64,000 nucleotides of DNA from Anniella stebbinsi (GCA_029215795.1 JARDYH010000003.1:101898609-101962608), one strand, 5' to 3'. Counted from the stretch's first letter, positions 1 through 12,595 are shown. The notes: generated by a model not told the origin, from the letters alone. A program made the numbers and translations.

Positions 1-60
1 CTGCATCAAACAGCTAGTGTAGTTTGGAAGTAGATTACTGCTACTTCACAGTAGCTGACT

Positions 61-395
61 TTGCCTAATCACAGAGTGGTTAACATGCCATGGTGGCTTG
101 TCAACCACCCTGCATATGCCGGTCACATGCCAGCTGATTTGCATAATTACCCTCCCTGTGCATGGCTTCTTGTGTTGTCTGAACCTGGCGAGGGTGGCTT
201 GTTGGAGTGGTTAACAAACCACCATGTTGTAGGGTTGTTTTTATCCAATCCAACAAGCCACCCTCGCTGGGTTCAGACTATAAGAGAAGCTGTAGCGGGA
301 GAGTTGGGTTGGCAACGTGGCACTGCAACCCACCATGGTGCCACAACCCACTGTGGCTAATAAATCATGCTGGGCTGCGGTGATCTTGCAAACCA
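61..395. repeat. MITE-like repeat, right end shared with 18961-19107
   Basis: Non-coding repeat with internal inverted copies around 'GTGGTTAAC' and 'CCACCCTCGC' (about 190-270). Its right end, read in reverse, carries TTTGCAAGATCACCGCAGCC, which matches the left end of the repeat at 18961. The left limit is uncertain. It probably belongs to the Harbinger-derived MITE group of this window, but I see no clean target duplication. Confidence 0.45.
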
Positions 396-466
396 GGTCA
401 GTGCCTGGGTGCCTTGAAGGCAAGCTTTGCAAAAAGATAATTGTTTCTGTGAATGCTTAGTTATCC

Positions 467-491
467 TTTAAAATAAATAAATAAATAAATT
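467..491. repeat. (AAAT)n simple repeat
   Basis: Short AAAT tract ending about 60 bp before the 3' end of the CR1 element that starts at 549. Confidence 0.8.
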
Positions 492-548
492 TTGAACACC
501 CCCTCCTTCTCTATACCTGCTATGATCAGATTATTTCAAAATGAATGT

Positions 549-1245
549 CAAAATAAAATCATAGAGTTAGAAGGTCATCTAATCCAACCCTACACCCAGG
601 CAGAAAATCCACTACTACAGTATTCCTGATAGATGGCAACCCAGAGACTCTCATGAAGGAGAGTCCACCACCTTGCGAGGCATTCATTTTCACCACCAAA
701 TCACACTGCTGACTAATTTTTAGCTTGTGGTCTGCTAAAGCCCCAGTGGGCCACATGCAACCCGCTCTGACATTTTTGTGCCCATCAGCCCCAGGGGAAA
801 TTAGCCCTTGAACCCTCTGGCATTGTCCACTCCTGCCCTAGATGCTTTTCACATGAACTACTGTCAAACCAGGAGTCACCCATCTTGAATTCATGCAACT
901 GATTCATCCTATCTAAATGCATAACTTTACATTTATCTCTTCTAAAATTCATGTTGTTAGTTTTGGCCCTGTTCTCTACTGTGTCGATCATCTTGAATTC
1001 TGCTTTTGTCTTTTTTTTAGCTACACCACCCAGTTTAGGATCATCTGCAAATTTGTTGATAATCCCCTCTACTCTTTGGTCCAAGTAATTTTAAAGATGT
1101 TAAATAACACTGGGCCCAGAACATACTCTGGAGCACCTCACTTGTCACTTCTCCTCGGGTTGACGAGGAGCTGTTGATGAGCACTCTTTGTGTATGGCCC
1201 ATCAACCAGCTACATATCCACCTAAGCGTAAGGGTGGACACATGT
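549..1245 (-). mobile_element. CR1 LINE fragment, 3' part, minus strand
   Basis: The 3' end (plus strand from 549) has the CR1 tail signature 'CATAGAGTTAGAAGGTCATC'. Minus-strand translation at 785-1084 gives a reverse transcriptase segment with INKFADDPKLGG, so the FADD catalytic box is intact, followed by FRRDKCKVMHL. A second segment at 1041-1241 reads RWICSWLMGHTQRVLIN. The reading frame is broken between them. The enzyme copied CR1 RNA into DNA at the insertion site; this copy is dead. It is older than the copy at 6058 because frames are more broken. Confidence 0.88.
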
Positions 1246-2230
1246 CTATCAGTTTCAGGTCTGTGTCAGTTTTGCATATGTTCAGTCATAAGCTTCAGTT
1301 ACTCATTTTTCCTTGTCCTTAGTGATTTGGCCCTCTTTACATTTCCTATACATTTATTCCTTTTAAACCTGAGGTCATCAGGCATCTCATTATGAACCCA
1401 CACTTTCTTTAGATGCCTCCAACTTTCTTGCTTACTGGAATTGTGCCTTCCTACTTTTGTTTTAGAAACAAATAACCACCCTAAACTCTATTCTTCTTGA
1501 TCTATGTGATTGCACACAATATTCTTTTGAACTTGTTGAAGTCCGCTTTTCTAAAGATTAATTGAAGTCTCCCATTACAACTATGTCTCTCCTTTCCCTT
1601 AATATACACATTTTTGCAAGTACTTCTAATAATATATTAGAATATATATTGTATATTATTTTCCCCAATCTATACATTTTATACACACTTGCCCATAATC
1701 TATTGATTTTTCTTTGCATTTGGTGATTGAAGAACTGCATTGCAAAATTCAGAGAAGTGAGAAAACTGAAGGACAATTATGTTTCAGTTCCTGTGTTAAT
1801 ATAGAAAGTACAAATTAGGTTGGTCAATATTAAAATGTGAACCAAAGGAATTTTGTCTACATCCCTAGTGGTCTGTAACAGATTCCCACAGTAATATTAT
1901 TATTTTACTTTCTTTTTATTTTTATCCAAATGCTTTCAGCTGACCTTCCATGTTCAGATACATGGATTTCCTCAAACACGTACACTTCTTTTACATATAA
2001 TGCTACTCTCCTCTTTTCTGTTTGGTCTATTCCTTTTTAATTTCATATCCTTTACTCCCTAGATTCCAACCATGAGTCTCATCCCATAAGGATTCAAGAA
2101 TACATATTAAATCATATGCCTTAGGATTTCAAGATTGTCTTGTCTATAGAAGAATGATCTCCCTGATGAGGCCCGCCTGGCACCTACACTGTTATCTTTT
2201 CAGTGCCAAACTAATCTTATTTCATTTTTC
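1246..2230. other. No gene recognised; possible CR1 continuation
   Basis: The stretch to about 1790 may be a decayed upstream part of the neighbouring minus-strand CR1, but I cannot confirm homology. From 1791 to 2230 I see AT-rich sequence with no recognisable element. Confidence 0.35.
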
Positions 2231-3297
2231 AAGCGGGTGACTTCCTTAGTAGATCATGGAAATGCTGTAGATGTAATATATCTTGACTTCAGCAAGGCAT
2301 TTGACAAAGTGCTTCATAATATCCTGATTAGCAAGTTAGCTAAGGGTGGGCTTGATGGCACTACTACTATGTGTATCCACTATACTCAAAGAGTGCTTGT
2401 CAATGGTTTCTCATCAAACTGGAGGGAGGTATCCGGGGGGGGGGGGTGCTACAGGCTGCAGCCCTGAGCCCTGTACTCTTCAGCAGTTATTAATGATTTG
2501 GATGAAGAAGTGATACAATATTGGGTAGGACAGCTAATGCCTTAGAAGAAAAATTCAAAATGACCTTGATAAGTTAGAAAACTGGGCAGAAAAGAGAATA
2601 ACATTTAACAAAGACAAGTATGACGTTCTTCATTTAGGAAAGAGAAATCAAATGCACAGATATAAGACAGGGAATACCTGGCTTGGCAATAGTATGTGTG
2701 AAAAGAATCTTGAAGTTTGCATTGACCATAAGCTGAATATGAGTTAGCTGCAAAAAGAGCAAATTGAAGTTTAGGTTGTAACAGTACATCTATAGTTTCA
2801 AAATCACAGGATGTAATCATTCCACTTTAGTCTGTGCTGATCAGACCTCACCTCAAATATTATGTCCGGTTCTGGAGACCACACTTTAAGTAAGATTCAT
2901 ATAAATTGTAAAGAGTTTAGATAATGGTGACAAAATTGATTGGGGACTAGAAACTAAGTCCTATGAAGAAAGACTGAAGGAACAAAGGATGTGTAACTTT
3001 GAGAAGACCGACAGGGGAGGTGATAGAAGAGGGCTGCAACCTGTTCTTTGTCAACCAAGACTGTAGGTCACGAAATAATGGGCTTGAGTTAGAGGAAGGT
3101 AGATTTCAGTTGGACATCAGAAAAAAAAAAACTTCTTAATGGTCAGAGCAGTAAGACTATGAAACCAACTGCCTAGGGAGGTATTCTAGCTGAGACTGGC
3201 CAGCCTCTTCCAAGGATGGTTTAAACTGCATTCTTGTACTGATTAGAGGGTTGGACTCAATGGTCTAAATGGCCCCTTCCAATTCTATGATTCTAGA
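2231..3297 (+). mobile_element. CR1 LINE fragment, plus strand
   Basis: Translation from 2237 contains VIYLDFSKAFDKV, the conserved core of the CR1 reverse transcriptase, then HYTQRVLVN. Later segments up to about 3120 correspond to the thumb and C-terminal part in shifting frames. The element ends at 3297 with the CR1 3' signature 'GGTTGGACTCAATGG' and 'CTATGATTCT'. A G-run at about 2432-2446 and several indels break the frame. It is non-functional and 5'-truncated, as is usual for CR1. Confidence 0.9.
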
Positions 3298-3830
3298 ATA
3301 AGGGCTTGGGATCCACAGAGGATGAGGGTCCAGGGTCCTGGTCCCTGGCAGTGCATGGTGTTATGCTGTCATCTTGGATTTCATCCTCACTCCCAAAGGA
3401 TATAATTTAAAACCCTCCTGATTAGGTTTGCAAGACTCCAGCAACCCCCCCCCCCCAATCTTAATGGGATGCAACCCATTGCCTTCCAAAACACCTTTAT
3501 TGTTAATTGTTAAGTGTAAACCATTGGCCAAGAATCCAAAACTTTCCTGACAAACCATGTGTGCTGACATTCATTCCCTTCCAGTGTTCTTCTCTCTCTT
3601 CCTGGGGAGATGGCATATTCAGTAGGAAAGAGTAACAAAAACGACACCTATGCCCCAAGGCCTTTCACCTTCCTACTCATGTCACTTGCTTGAAATTGTG
3701 TCTGGCAAACATCATACAAACCTTGCAGATCACCACAGCAGCTACCTTAATGCTTGGTTCTCTGTTGGTGGTGATGTGGCCTTCTAGGGCTCTCCCTCAA
3801 ACTTACCCACTAAACTCTCACATAAACGCC
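3298..3830. other. No feature recognised
   Basis: About 530 bp with a C-run near 3446 and no recognisable coding or repeat signature. Confidence 0.5.
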
Positions 3831-4175
3831 GGGTGCCTCTACAAGAGCGATTTGAAGCTCTTTCAAAACGCATTACCGATTTGACCTCTACAAGAGCGGA
3901 GCGCAAATCGGGGGTTGAGGCGCCTTTTCTGTCTGATTATGCGTATTATCGAATGCACGTTAAAGAGCGAGTTTTAATTTACCGCGGGAGTAAAAGCTCC
4001 TTATGACCATGTAAAAAAGCGATTCTCCGCATTAAACACCTTTAAAGCATGTTTCATACAAGCGGTAAAGCGCTTCATCGTCTCCCATGTATCGGGATTA
4101 GGCGTAAAAGCAATTGCGAGAAGATGTGCATAATTGGACAAGCGGGCATCAAGCCGAATTCTTGTAGAGGGGACC
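3831..4175 (+). mobile_element. CpG-rich 3-bp-TSD MITE, copy 1
   Basis: First of six copies of a family with termini GGGTGCCTCTACAAGAG and, at the other end, CTTGTAGAGGGGACC. Flanks are GCC and TCC, a 3-bp target duplication with one mismatch. The interior repeats CG-containing words such as GCGCATT, GCGAGTTTTA and TTAGGCGTAAA. Non-autonomous, with no coding capacity. Many CpGs are decayed relative to the copy at 47060. Confidence 0.85.
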
Positions 4176-6057
4176 TCCCTCTCTGCTGCTCCTGTTCACT
4201 TGCTTTGTATCTTGAGCACTCTGGAACTGGCAGGCTACTTACAGGGCTGTGTAGATGCTAGCCCCACCCCAATTAGCTCAGGGACTCATGACAAGCAGCA
4301 GAAGCCCCCCCTCCTGGAACCACGTGGCTAACATGCACCCACACTTTTTCTTGGTCAGCAAAGATGACCCTGTTGCCCTGGGTCCTTTATTGCCTTAAAA
4401 AGCATCAAGCCTTACTGCTAAAAGAAAGCTCTCTCCAACTGCTCAACCCATCATGCCAGCTACGGATGTAGGCAATGGGGATGGAGAGATTTTGTTAAAT
4501 CCATTCCATCTATGTTTCGCAGATTGTCAAGCATCTTTCATTTCATTGTCCACTCAGTGACAGAATCAGGTTTTTCTCAATTTACTGAACTTTCACTCAT
4601 GTTTTAAAATGTGCAATTGACAAATCCCCCCCCAAAGTCCTCATCTTCACGCTTTATCCTATGTGAGAAAATGCACATTTTCAGTCGGTGATTTTTTTTG
4701 GTGTGTGTGTGTTTTAAAGTATTTTTGTATGACTAAATTTGCGTATAATACTGGAAAGTAGAAATAATGGTCCATAAGTACATAGAACCCATGTGACTTG
4801 GGAAAAGGTGATCTACTGCTGAATTCACAGGGTGGATTAATAGAAATCCAAACTCAGTTGGATCCATTGTGGATTTTTCCAACATCTGAAGTAGGCAACA
4901 ATCTGGCATGAGTCAACTTGCAGGAGAATTCCTTTAGCAAAACAATAAGACTCAGATGCTTTATAAGGCAAGACAAGACAGCACAGGTCATCTTTGATGG
5001 ACCCGGCCACTCCATCCTCCCTATCTGGATTTACATCTGAAAAAACAAGCGGAAGTGTGGGTGCATGGGGGTTGGGGAAAATTGTAAGCAAGTACAATTT
5101 GTGGCATTGCACAACATCATCATTGACTGCAGGGCACGTCAGTTAAGGCATGAGCTTTAGCTTCCAATTTCCTGGCTTTGTGGACCTTGAGCCAGCATGA
5201 GGTAAAGTGACAGGATTTTTGAGTGTTGAATATTGCTTTCAGTCCCTAACTTCATTTTTTGCTTGATAGGTTTGACCTGGCTGCCTCTTACTGAGTGCTC
5301 TGTGTGTTCTGCACACATTGGAGAGCATGCAGTTCCTCCATCAGAATACCACTGAGTGCCAGTGACAGTGTCAGCCCCCAATAGGTGGGGGGAATGGCAT
5401 ATGCTCCAGGGCCAGTTCTTACCATGATTGTGCCAGGCTGCCACATTGAGTCCAAGCCTTATATTCTTCTGCTCCACCTTGGCAAAAGTGATTGGTGCAA
5501 ATCCCAGGGCATGGGTTAGGTCTTAGAATTCAGCATGACCTAATCCAAATAAAGGCCAGGGGGGCCTTTTTATTAATAATATAGCCTGAAAAGATAAAGA
5601 GAAGAGCTAGTCTTGGGGGGGGTTGCACCTCAACACAATGGACAGGGCAAAACAGCATGTTGCTTTAATCTGGGGGCACTTATATTTTGTCTGTATCCCT
5701 TCGTTACACTGAGAGGATGGTTTTGACTTATTTCTAAAGGGATCTGTGATGTATTCTGGCTGAGCTGTTTCTTTTTGCCACCCAGCTCAGGCAGAGGGAG
5801 GGGGTGTTTGGGGGCTGCTCCTGGCCCTGGATGGCTTCTCCCCAGTGAATGCAGACTAGCAGGGTGGGATGGAGCTTCTGGATTGCCTTGAGCCACATAG
5901 GATTTACGTGTTACAGGTCTGTGCAGGGAGCTAGAGCAACACTGCCCATTATGAGGCCTTCCAAAATGTAGGGGATGTATTCCAAGGTAGGAAAAGTTGG
6001 ATAAATGGGAATAATTTAAAGGACACTTAGATCCTTGCCCAATTAATACTGCTGTTT
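4176..6057. other. No feature recognised
   Basis: About 1.9 kb of intergenic-type sequence with a short G/T-rich run near 4700. Open frames here are short and resemble no family I know. Confidence 0.5.
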
Positions 6058-7890
6058 AATCATAGAATCGTAGAATCATAGAATAGCGGAGTTGGAAGGG
6101 GCCTATAAGGCCATTGAGTCCAACCCCCCTGCTCAATGTAGGAATCTACCTTAAAGCATCCCTGACAGATGGTTGTCCAGCTGCCTCTTGAAGGCCTCTA
6201 ATGTGGGAGAGCCCACGACCTCCCTAGGTCGTCAGTTTTTCCTGATGTCCAGCCGGAATCTGGCTTCCTGTAGCTTGAGCCCACTATTCCATTTCCTGCA
6301 TTCTGGGTTGATCGGGAAGAGATCCTGGCCGTCCTCTGTGTAACAACCTTTCAAGTATTTGAAGAGTGCTATCATGTCTCCCCTCAATCTTCTCTTCTCC
6401 AGGCTAAAAATGCCTAGTTCTTTCAATCTCTCCTCATAGGGCTTTGATTCCAGAACCCTGATCATCCTCGTTGCCCTCCTCTGAACATGCTCCAGCTTGT
6501 CTGCATCCTTCCTTAAGTGTGGTGCCCAGAACTGGATGCAGTACTCAAGATGGAGCTGAATAGAGGGGAACCACTACCTCACATGATTTGGAAGCTATAC
6601 TTCTATTAATACAGCCCCAAATAGCATTTGCTTTTTTGCAGCCACATCACACTGTTGGTTCCTATTCAGCTTGTGATCTACAACAGTTCCAAGATCCTTC
6701 TCGCTTGTCATATTGATTAGCCAAGTATCCTCCATCTTGTAACTGTGCATTTGGTTTCTTTTTCCTAGGTGGAGAACTTGGCATTTATCCCTATTGAATT
6801 TCATTCTGTTGTTTTCAGCCCAACGTTCCAGTCTATCAAGATCACTTTGGAGTTTGTTTCTGTCTTCGAGGGTATTAGTGATCCCACCCAATTTTGAGTT
6901 GTCTGCAAATTTGATAAGCATTCCATGCTCCTCCTCATCCAAATCATTAATAAAAATGTTGAAGAGCACTGGGCCAAGGACTGAGCCCTGAGGTACCCCG
7001 CTCGTTATCTCTGCCTAGTGTGAAAAGGTACATTTGGTAAGCACTCTTTGAGTTCGATTCTGTAGCCAACTGTGGATCCACCGAATCGTTGTTCCATCTA
7101 GCCCACTTTTCACTAGTTTGTGAATCGGAATGTCATGGGGCACTTTGTCAAAAGCTTTGCTGAAGTCAAGATATACTATATCCACAGCATTCCCACAGTC
7201 CACAAGGGAAATTACCCGATCAAAACATGAGATCAGATTAGTCTGACAGGAGTTGTCACTGCATTGTTTTCAAGGTGCTTTCAGATTTACTTCTGTATAA
7301 TCTGCTCCAAAAAATTCCCAGGGATGGATGTCAGACCGATTGGTCTGCAGTTTGAAGATAGGGACAACATTAGCCCTCCTCCAGTCATCCAGCACTTCAC
7401 CCACCTTCCATGATTTCACAAAGATAATAGAGAGTGGTTCTGCGAGTTCCTCTTCCAGCTCCTTCATTATTCTAGTACGCAGTTCATCGGGCCTTGGAAA
7501 TTTGAACTCATTTAAAGAAATTAGGTGTTCCTTGACCACTTCTTCATCAATCTCAAGCTGCAATCCTGCCCCTTCAGCTTTTGAGAGAAGACTGAGCCAA
7601 AGTAGGAATTGAGCACTTTGGCCTTTTCTTTGTCATCTGTTACCAATTTGCCATCCTCATGAAGCAGTTGAACCACCATTTCTTTCCTCTGTCTTTTACT
7701 AGTCACATATCTGAAAAAAACCTTTTGATTGCTTTTAGCATCCCTTGCTAGCCTCAGCTCCTTCTCAGCTTTAGCCTTCTTGATACCATTCCGGCACTTC
7801 TGTGCTACTTGTTTGTACTCTTCATTTGTAGCCTGGCCTCCCGTCCACTTCCACTATATGTATCCTTTTTCATTTTCAGGTCACTCCTAT
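6058..7890 (-). mobile_element. CR1 LINE, most complete copy in the window
   Basis: The 3' end lies at 6058 with tandem 'ATCATAGAAT' words and 'GAGTTGGAAGGGGCCTATAA'. Upstream on the minus strand follow the complete 3' half of ORF2 and part of the region before the reverse transcriptase, up to about 7890. The element is truncated at its 5' side, so the endonuclease is missing. It is about 1.8 kb, where a full CR1 is typically 4-5 kb. Confidence 0.93.
6232..7780 (-). pseudogene. CR1 ORF2 reverse transcriptase remnant
   Basis: Reading the minus strand from 7780 to 6232: a segment (7521-7706) with VTSKRQRKEMVVQLLHEDGK; the finger part (7270-7563); the catalytic A region VYLDFSKAFDKVPHD (7015-7203); a segment (6595-6969) with LFNIFINDLDEEEHG and IKFADNSKLGG; and the C-terminal part (6232-6465) with [16 protein letters not shown]. 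The second aspartate of the FADD box is asparagine, which would abolish catalysis, and frames shift at about 7000, 7200 and 6500. The intact protein reverse-transcribes its own RNA. This is a dead copy, but one of the better-preserved coding remnants here. Confidence 0.92.
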
Positions 7891-8804
7891 AGTCACTGAG
7901 AGAAAGCCCCAGGGACCGTAGGATGGCTCATAACTAACCCACCCCCGCAAGGTTGGAAACAGTGCTCTGACCGCAGAACGTGGAGTCAGAGATCCGACCC
8001 CGGACCCTTCCCCCTTTTGCAGTGGGCCTGCTGCCTCTCCATGGTTGGAAAAGTGATCTCAGAGCTTCAAGAAAGGGGGCATTCAGCCCAGCAGGCCATA
8101 GGAAACAAGGAAACCTCAGAGTCCACAGGCTTCTGAGTGGCAATAATTTAAAAGGTACCCTTGCTCAAAGAGCTATGTTAGAATTACAGCTGGTCCCTAT
8201 ACCCTGCCTGCGATGTTTGGCTTAAGGTTCTAGGGTGTGGCTTATCTCTGGCATTCAAAGTACTGAACCACGACCAAACAGCTGGATAGAAGGAGCACAG
8301 TTGCTTTTATTAATCAGAAAAAAGATTTCACACACACACTTATTTTGGCCTTAAACTGGCAACATTTTTTTAAAAAATGAATCTTTTTTAGCTTGGGTGG
8401 AACCCAAACACACCCATCTATAATTTAGCCTCAGTTTCTTTCCTCATGGTAAAGTGTCCCCTTCTCCACCCTCCATCCGTGGGCCCTGGTGCAAAGGCAG
8501 GGTAGAGTCTTAGCCATTCTCCCTGCTGGTCAACAGTCCTCAAGCATTGACAGAGAGGAAGACAGAAACCATGAAGGACCGGCTGCAATGAAGGATGTGG
8601 AGGGACAGGAAACAAGGAGTTGATTGGGGGGGAGGGAGGGGCGGCAGGAAAAAGGTTAAGCTCCCTACCTAAACATGTACTCAGAAATAACCTGCTCCTG
8701 AATTTCTCTTAAGTATTCAGTCTGTGGTGAGGCAGAAGACTGCAGTTGTTCAGTGGTGAGGAAAAGGTACTCTGCCGAGATTCAGACTTACATTTTTGTC
8801 TCCC
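7891..8804. other. No feature recognised
   Basis: About 900 bp between two CR1 pieces. I see no transposon termini and no credible exon. Confidence 0.5.
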
Positions 8805-8945
8805 ACATTAGAGGCCTTCAAGAGGCAGCTGGACAACCATCTGTCAGGGATGCTTTAAGGTGGATTCCTGCATTGAGCAGAGGATTGGACTCAATGGCCT
8901 TATAGGCCCCTTCCAACTCTACTATTCTATGATTCTATGATTATT
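8805..8945 (+). mobile_element. CR1 3' end, severely 5'-truncated
   Basis: Begins at 'CACATTAGAGGCCTTCAAGA' and ends in 'CTATTCTATGATTCTATGAT', the CR1 tail. Only about 140 bp of 3' sequence was inserted. Confidence 0.93.
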
Positions 8946-9310
8946 CCAGGACTCAGCATTGGTGCTGACAACAGACCTTATAGGCAAACCTATAATAAGA
9001 AGTTGGAAGACGGGGGAAGTTGTGGGTGGGGGTGGGAAAAATAATCCTGAGCATTTATAGACCGACTAAGGAAAAGCAAAGGCAGATTGTTTTCTGGAGG
9101 GGAACAGAATTATATGTTCCTTGCTTGAAATTTAGCTGGCAATGGAGCTTCTAAAGAGGGAGTTTCTAAAGAGAGTGGAGACACGGCTTTCATATGTCTG
9201 AAAGATCACCTGCTTCTCAATTCTGAGTGTCTGGTGAAAGAAGGCTACAATTGTTCAGTGCTGATGGGCAAAGCATATTCTTTCTAGGCCTGGTGAGTGC
9301 TCTATGTAGA

Positions 9311-9495
9311 ATGCACTTCCATAGCAAGAGCATCGGTCCACTTAGCCCAGTATTGTTGACACTGACTGGCAGCCACGGAAGCTCTCCAGGGTTTCAGGCA
9401 GGGTTCTTTCCTAGCCCGACTTGGAGATGCTGAGGATTGAGTGGGAGACCATCTGTATGCCAAGCAGGGGCTCTACCAAGGAGCTACGACCTTAG
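9311..9495 (-). mobile_element. tRNA-derived SINE, minus strand
   Basis: Contains 'ACTGACTGGCAG', 'CTCTCCAGGGTTTCAGGCAG' and, at the tRNA-like head, sequence that in reverse reads as a decayed A box (GTAGCTCCTTGGTAGAGC) and B box. It is the same family as 27388-27580, 36180-36378 and 55031-55105. Diverged copy. Confidence 0.75.
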
Positions 9496-9552
9496 GACCA
9501 TTGGCCTGAACCTGTGAACAGGCAAATCAATCCATTGCTGGTTGATCTGTCT

Positions 9553-10559
9553 TAGGGTGACCAGACGTCCGGATCCCCCAGACAAGTCCGGAATAAGGGG
9601 GCCAAATTTGAATCTGGGGGGAAATTTCAGAATATCGCCCAAAGTCCGGAAAATTGGGCCTCACCTGTGCCATCTGCGTCTTGTTCTTAGCCAGCGCTAC
9701 TGCGCCGGCCAAGAACAAGGCCTAGATGGGCCAGGGAAGAGGACTGAACGACGCGCGCCCGCACTTCCAGGTATGCGTCGTTCTGGCCTCCTCCCCTGCG
9801 CCATCCGGGACTTGTTCTAGCCAGCGCCGGACAGCAGCAGATGTCCCTGCAAGGTAACCAGAGGGGAGGGGGGCGCACGGCGCACTTACCTTGGAGGGAC
9901 GTCCGCTCCCGTCCAGCACCGGTCAGGAGTGGACGTCCCTGCAAGGTAAGCAGGGAGCAGGGGGGGCAAGCGGCGCGCTTACCTTGCAGGGACGTCCGCT
10001 CCCAACCGGCGCCAGCTGCTACTGCGAGCGGGCTTCGCGGCCTGCTCCAGAGTGGCACGCCAGGTGATGACACCCGGCGCTCTACTGAGGGACAGGCCGC
10101 GAAGCCTGTTTCTCAGTAGATTCGAGCACTGGAGGGAAGCGGAAGCCCCTGCAGGTAAGGAGCGTGAGGTGGGAGGAGGAGGTGCCCCCCCCACTTACCT
10201 GCATGGGCGGCTGCGAGGCGGGCGGCCGGGCAGCGTGAGGTGGGCGGGCTAGCGGGCAAGGGCGGCCGGGCGGCGCGAGGTGGGCGGGTGGGTGGGCGCG
10301 GGTGGCTGGGCGGCGCGAGGCGGGCGGGCGGGTCAGCGTGAGGCGGGTGGGCAGGTGGGCGCGGGCGGCCGGGTGGTGCGAGGCAGCCGGGCGGCGCGAG
10401 GCGGCCGGGTGGCGTGAGGCGGGCGGTGCGAGGCGGGTGGGCGGGTGCGAGGCGGGCGGGCGGGCGGGCGGCACGGGCGCATGGTGGGGGGGTTGTTTTG
10501 GGGGGGTAGGGTGGCAGGGGGGTGACTGGGATTTTGGTTCCCAAAATCTGGTCACCCTA
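9553..10559. mobile_element. GC-rich hAT-type non-autonomous element
   Basis: Termini are TAGGGTGACCAGA at 9553 and TCTGGTCACCCTA at 10559, perfect inverted repeats. Flanks are ATCTGTCT and ATCTCTCT, an 8-bp target duplication with one mismatch, as expected for hAT transposons. The interior is extremely GC-rich: about 9740-10140 holds repeated blocks reading GGACGTCC and CTTACCTTGCAGGGACG in both orientations, and 10200-10480 is a GGCGGGCGGG-type minisatellite. No transposase is present. Confidence 0.82.
10203..10480. repeat. GC-rich minisatellite inside the hAT element
   Basis: Irregular tandem of units such as GGCGGGCGGG, GCGAGGCGGG and GGCCGGGCGGC. Open frames through it are proline/arginine-rich low-complexity artefacts. 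Confidence 0.8.
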
Positions 10560-10915
10560 ATCTCTCTTCAAGCTGTGTCCACCTTCCAGTGACTGGGAGG
10601 GCAAAGCAAAGTTTCAGTGTGGGTGGCTAGCATTCAGATAGGGAATGTATAATACTTACAGCCTATAAGATGGCTGAGGATAGATCCCCATGTTTTAAAA
10701 AACAAACAAACAAGCAGAATCAAAGGTTGGCCGGTAGCCCTGTTGTCGCCAAGATGCACGGGAGCCAGAAAGGGAAATGTCATGTTGCTCACAAGGGCAG
10801 GCTTTTCCCTTTCTGGGCCCCATTCAGAGCATGCCTCAGCAGCCATGGGGCTGCCAGGCGCTCTTGGCTGCTGCTTGGGGTGACCTTTGCATTGATAGTA
10901 TTTGCTAATATTGAC

Positions 10916-11331
10916 CTGGTTTGCGTATCACAATGATGCTGAGTTGTTTTTAAACCATAGGTTATTTCTGACCATGTCGAAGCTAGTGAGTGGGCCTTCT
11001 GACCACTAGCCACTTTCACTTCATTTCCACTTTGATCAACAGCCCAGGAATGCCTAGTTTCTTGGTCATGCTCTGTGATGTCCAAACCCTGCACTTTGGT
11101 TTGTTAAGGGAGAAACAATCTAGAGTTTTAACCTAACAACAAACCATGGGTTAAAACTCTTGAGTTGTTTCTACCTCAACAAGCCAGAGTTCTGGTTTTG
11201 GATGTCATGGAGCACAGGTTGTTTACCAAAGCAGAAGCAGTGAGTGTTCAAGAGGCAGCATTCATGCTCACTCCTGCACAGTCACAAATAAGCCATGGTT
11301 TAAATAATCCAGCGTTGTTGTGATGTGCGAA
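10916..11331. repeat. MITE with inverted ends
   Basis: Left end GGTTTGCGTATCACAA and right end TTGTTGTGATGTGCGAAC are imperfect inverted repeats. Just inside them 'TTTAAACCATAGGTTATTT' pairs with 'ATAAGCCATGGTTTAAAT'. The end sequence resembles the GGTTTGC...ATCAC end of 18961-19107. No coding capacity. Confidence 0.6.
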
Positions 11332-12594
11332 CTCTGTGAGTGATCTTTTGAAGTTTGATGAGAGATGATACACTGGGCACAATCCAGTTGGAAGTTCTCT
11401 TCTGCATGTCCCATTGAAATAAATGAGAATTGTACATGAGCACCATGGTGCTTGTTCTGGGCTCCCATTCATTTCAGTGGGCATGTAGAGGAGCATTTCC
11501 TGCTGGTTTGTGCAGCATCAAAATACAGATATATTTCAACAGCATTTCATCCCTTAGAAGTGTTAGGCTTTATTCTCCTCAGCTTTATACATATGCTTTA
11601 ATGCTAAATAAGCCATTCCATAGTGTGCTTCTTGTGGGGGAGGGGGGAGGTTTTCCTCCTCCCAGTCATCATGAGACACAAATACTGAAAACCTGAACGT
11701 GGCCTTACAAATAAGCTCATTAAAATTGTAAAAGAAAGAAGTATAATGTAACTCTTAAGAGTCCCAGGGGAGAATTGGGGGGGAGGGGCAGAGAGAGTGA
11801 GAGCAAAGAATGTACATCATTGGACATGCCAAGCTGACCACTGGCAGTAGGTTTACTTGGAGAATTTTATGGTTTAAATCTTTAAAATGGAACCATATAT
11901 TCACGAAATAGGAAGCACATTTTAGATGTATGCCTTCCTAATGGGCTTTCATTGATAGCAATGGCTGAGGAGAATGTGTTCCCTTGGTCTGTAGGTAAGT
12001 TCATTTAGTAGCAAGCTCTGCCATTCTTGATTGTGATATAAGGTTTTCCACTATATTGACTGACCAGCTTTACATGCTCCACCCAAATCATTGTGCTCAA
12101 ACTATACATGCCGCTCAACAGCCTCTTTGGTCGTTTTTTAAAAAAAATGCAAAACAGTCTCCGATGCTGGGAAGCGTTGTGGTGGGATAGGTTGCTTAAC
12201 CCTTTAGTTACCTGCGTTCTACCTGCTCAAAAATCACCCCTTGGCTGGTTTTCGCTTGTAGATTCCCATACCTTTTCCACAGTGGGTGGGGAACAATTTG
12301 AGTGCATCAATGGCTGAAAGGCAGAGGGTGAAGCAGCTTCTCCCCTGCTGCTCTTACTACTCTGAAGTGCAGCCTCCAAGGCTGATTTGCATTTTCAAAA
12401 ATAAACGAACAAACCATCAAAGAATCATGTAGTTGAGCATTATGTGTGATTTGAACCTGTTTATGAGTGCATCAGGAAGAGAAATTCATGTCCTCCCATT
12501 TTTCAACTGCCCCATGGTGAAAGCTCATGCAAGTCAACAGTTCCAACAGTTTTATGTTTATGAGTCTAGCAGAGCAGGATTTGTTCATTGGAGC
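11332..12594. other. No feature recognised
   Basis: About 1.26 kb with no recognisable element or exon. Confidence 0.5.
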
Positions 12595-12595
12595 T

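Noticed and set aside
10082..10555. Long proline/arginine-rich open frames (up to 157 codons)
   Set aside because: They lie in a GGCGGGCGGG minisatellite inside a hAT element. Several frames on both strands are open from base composition.
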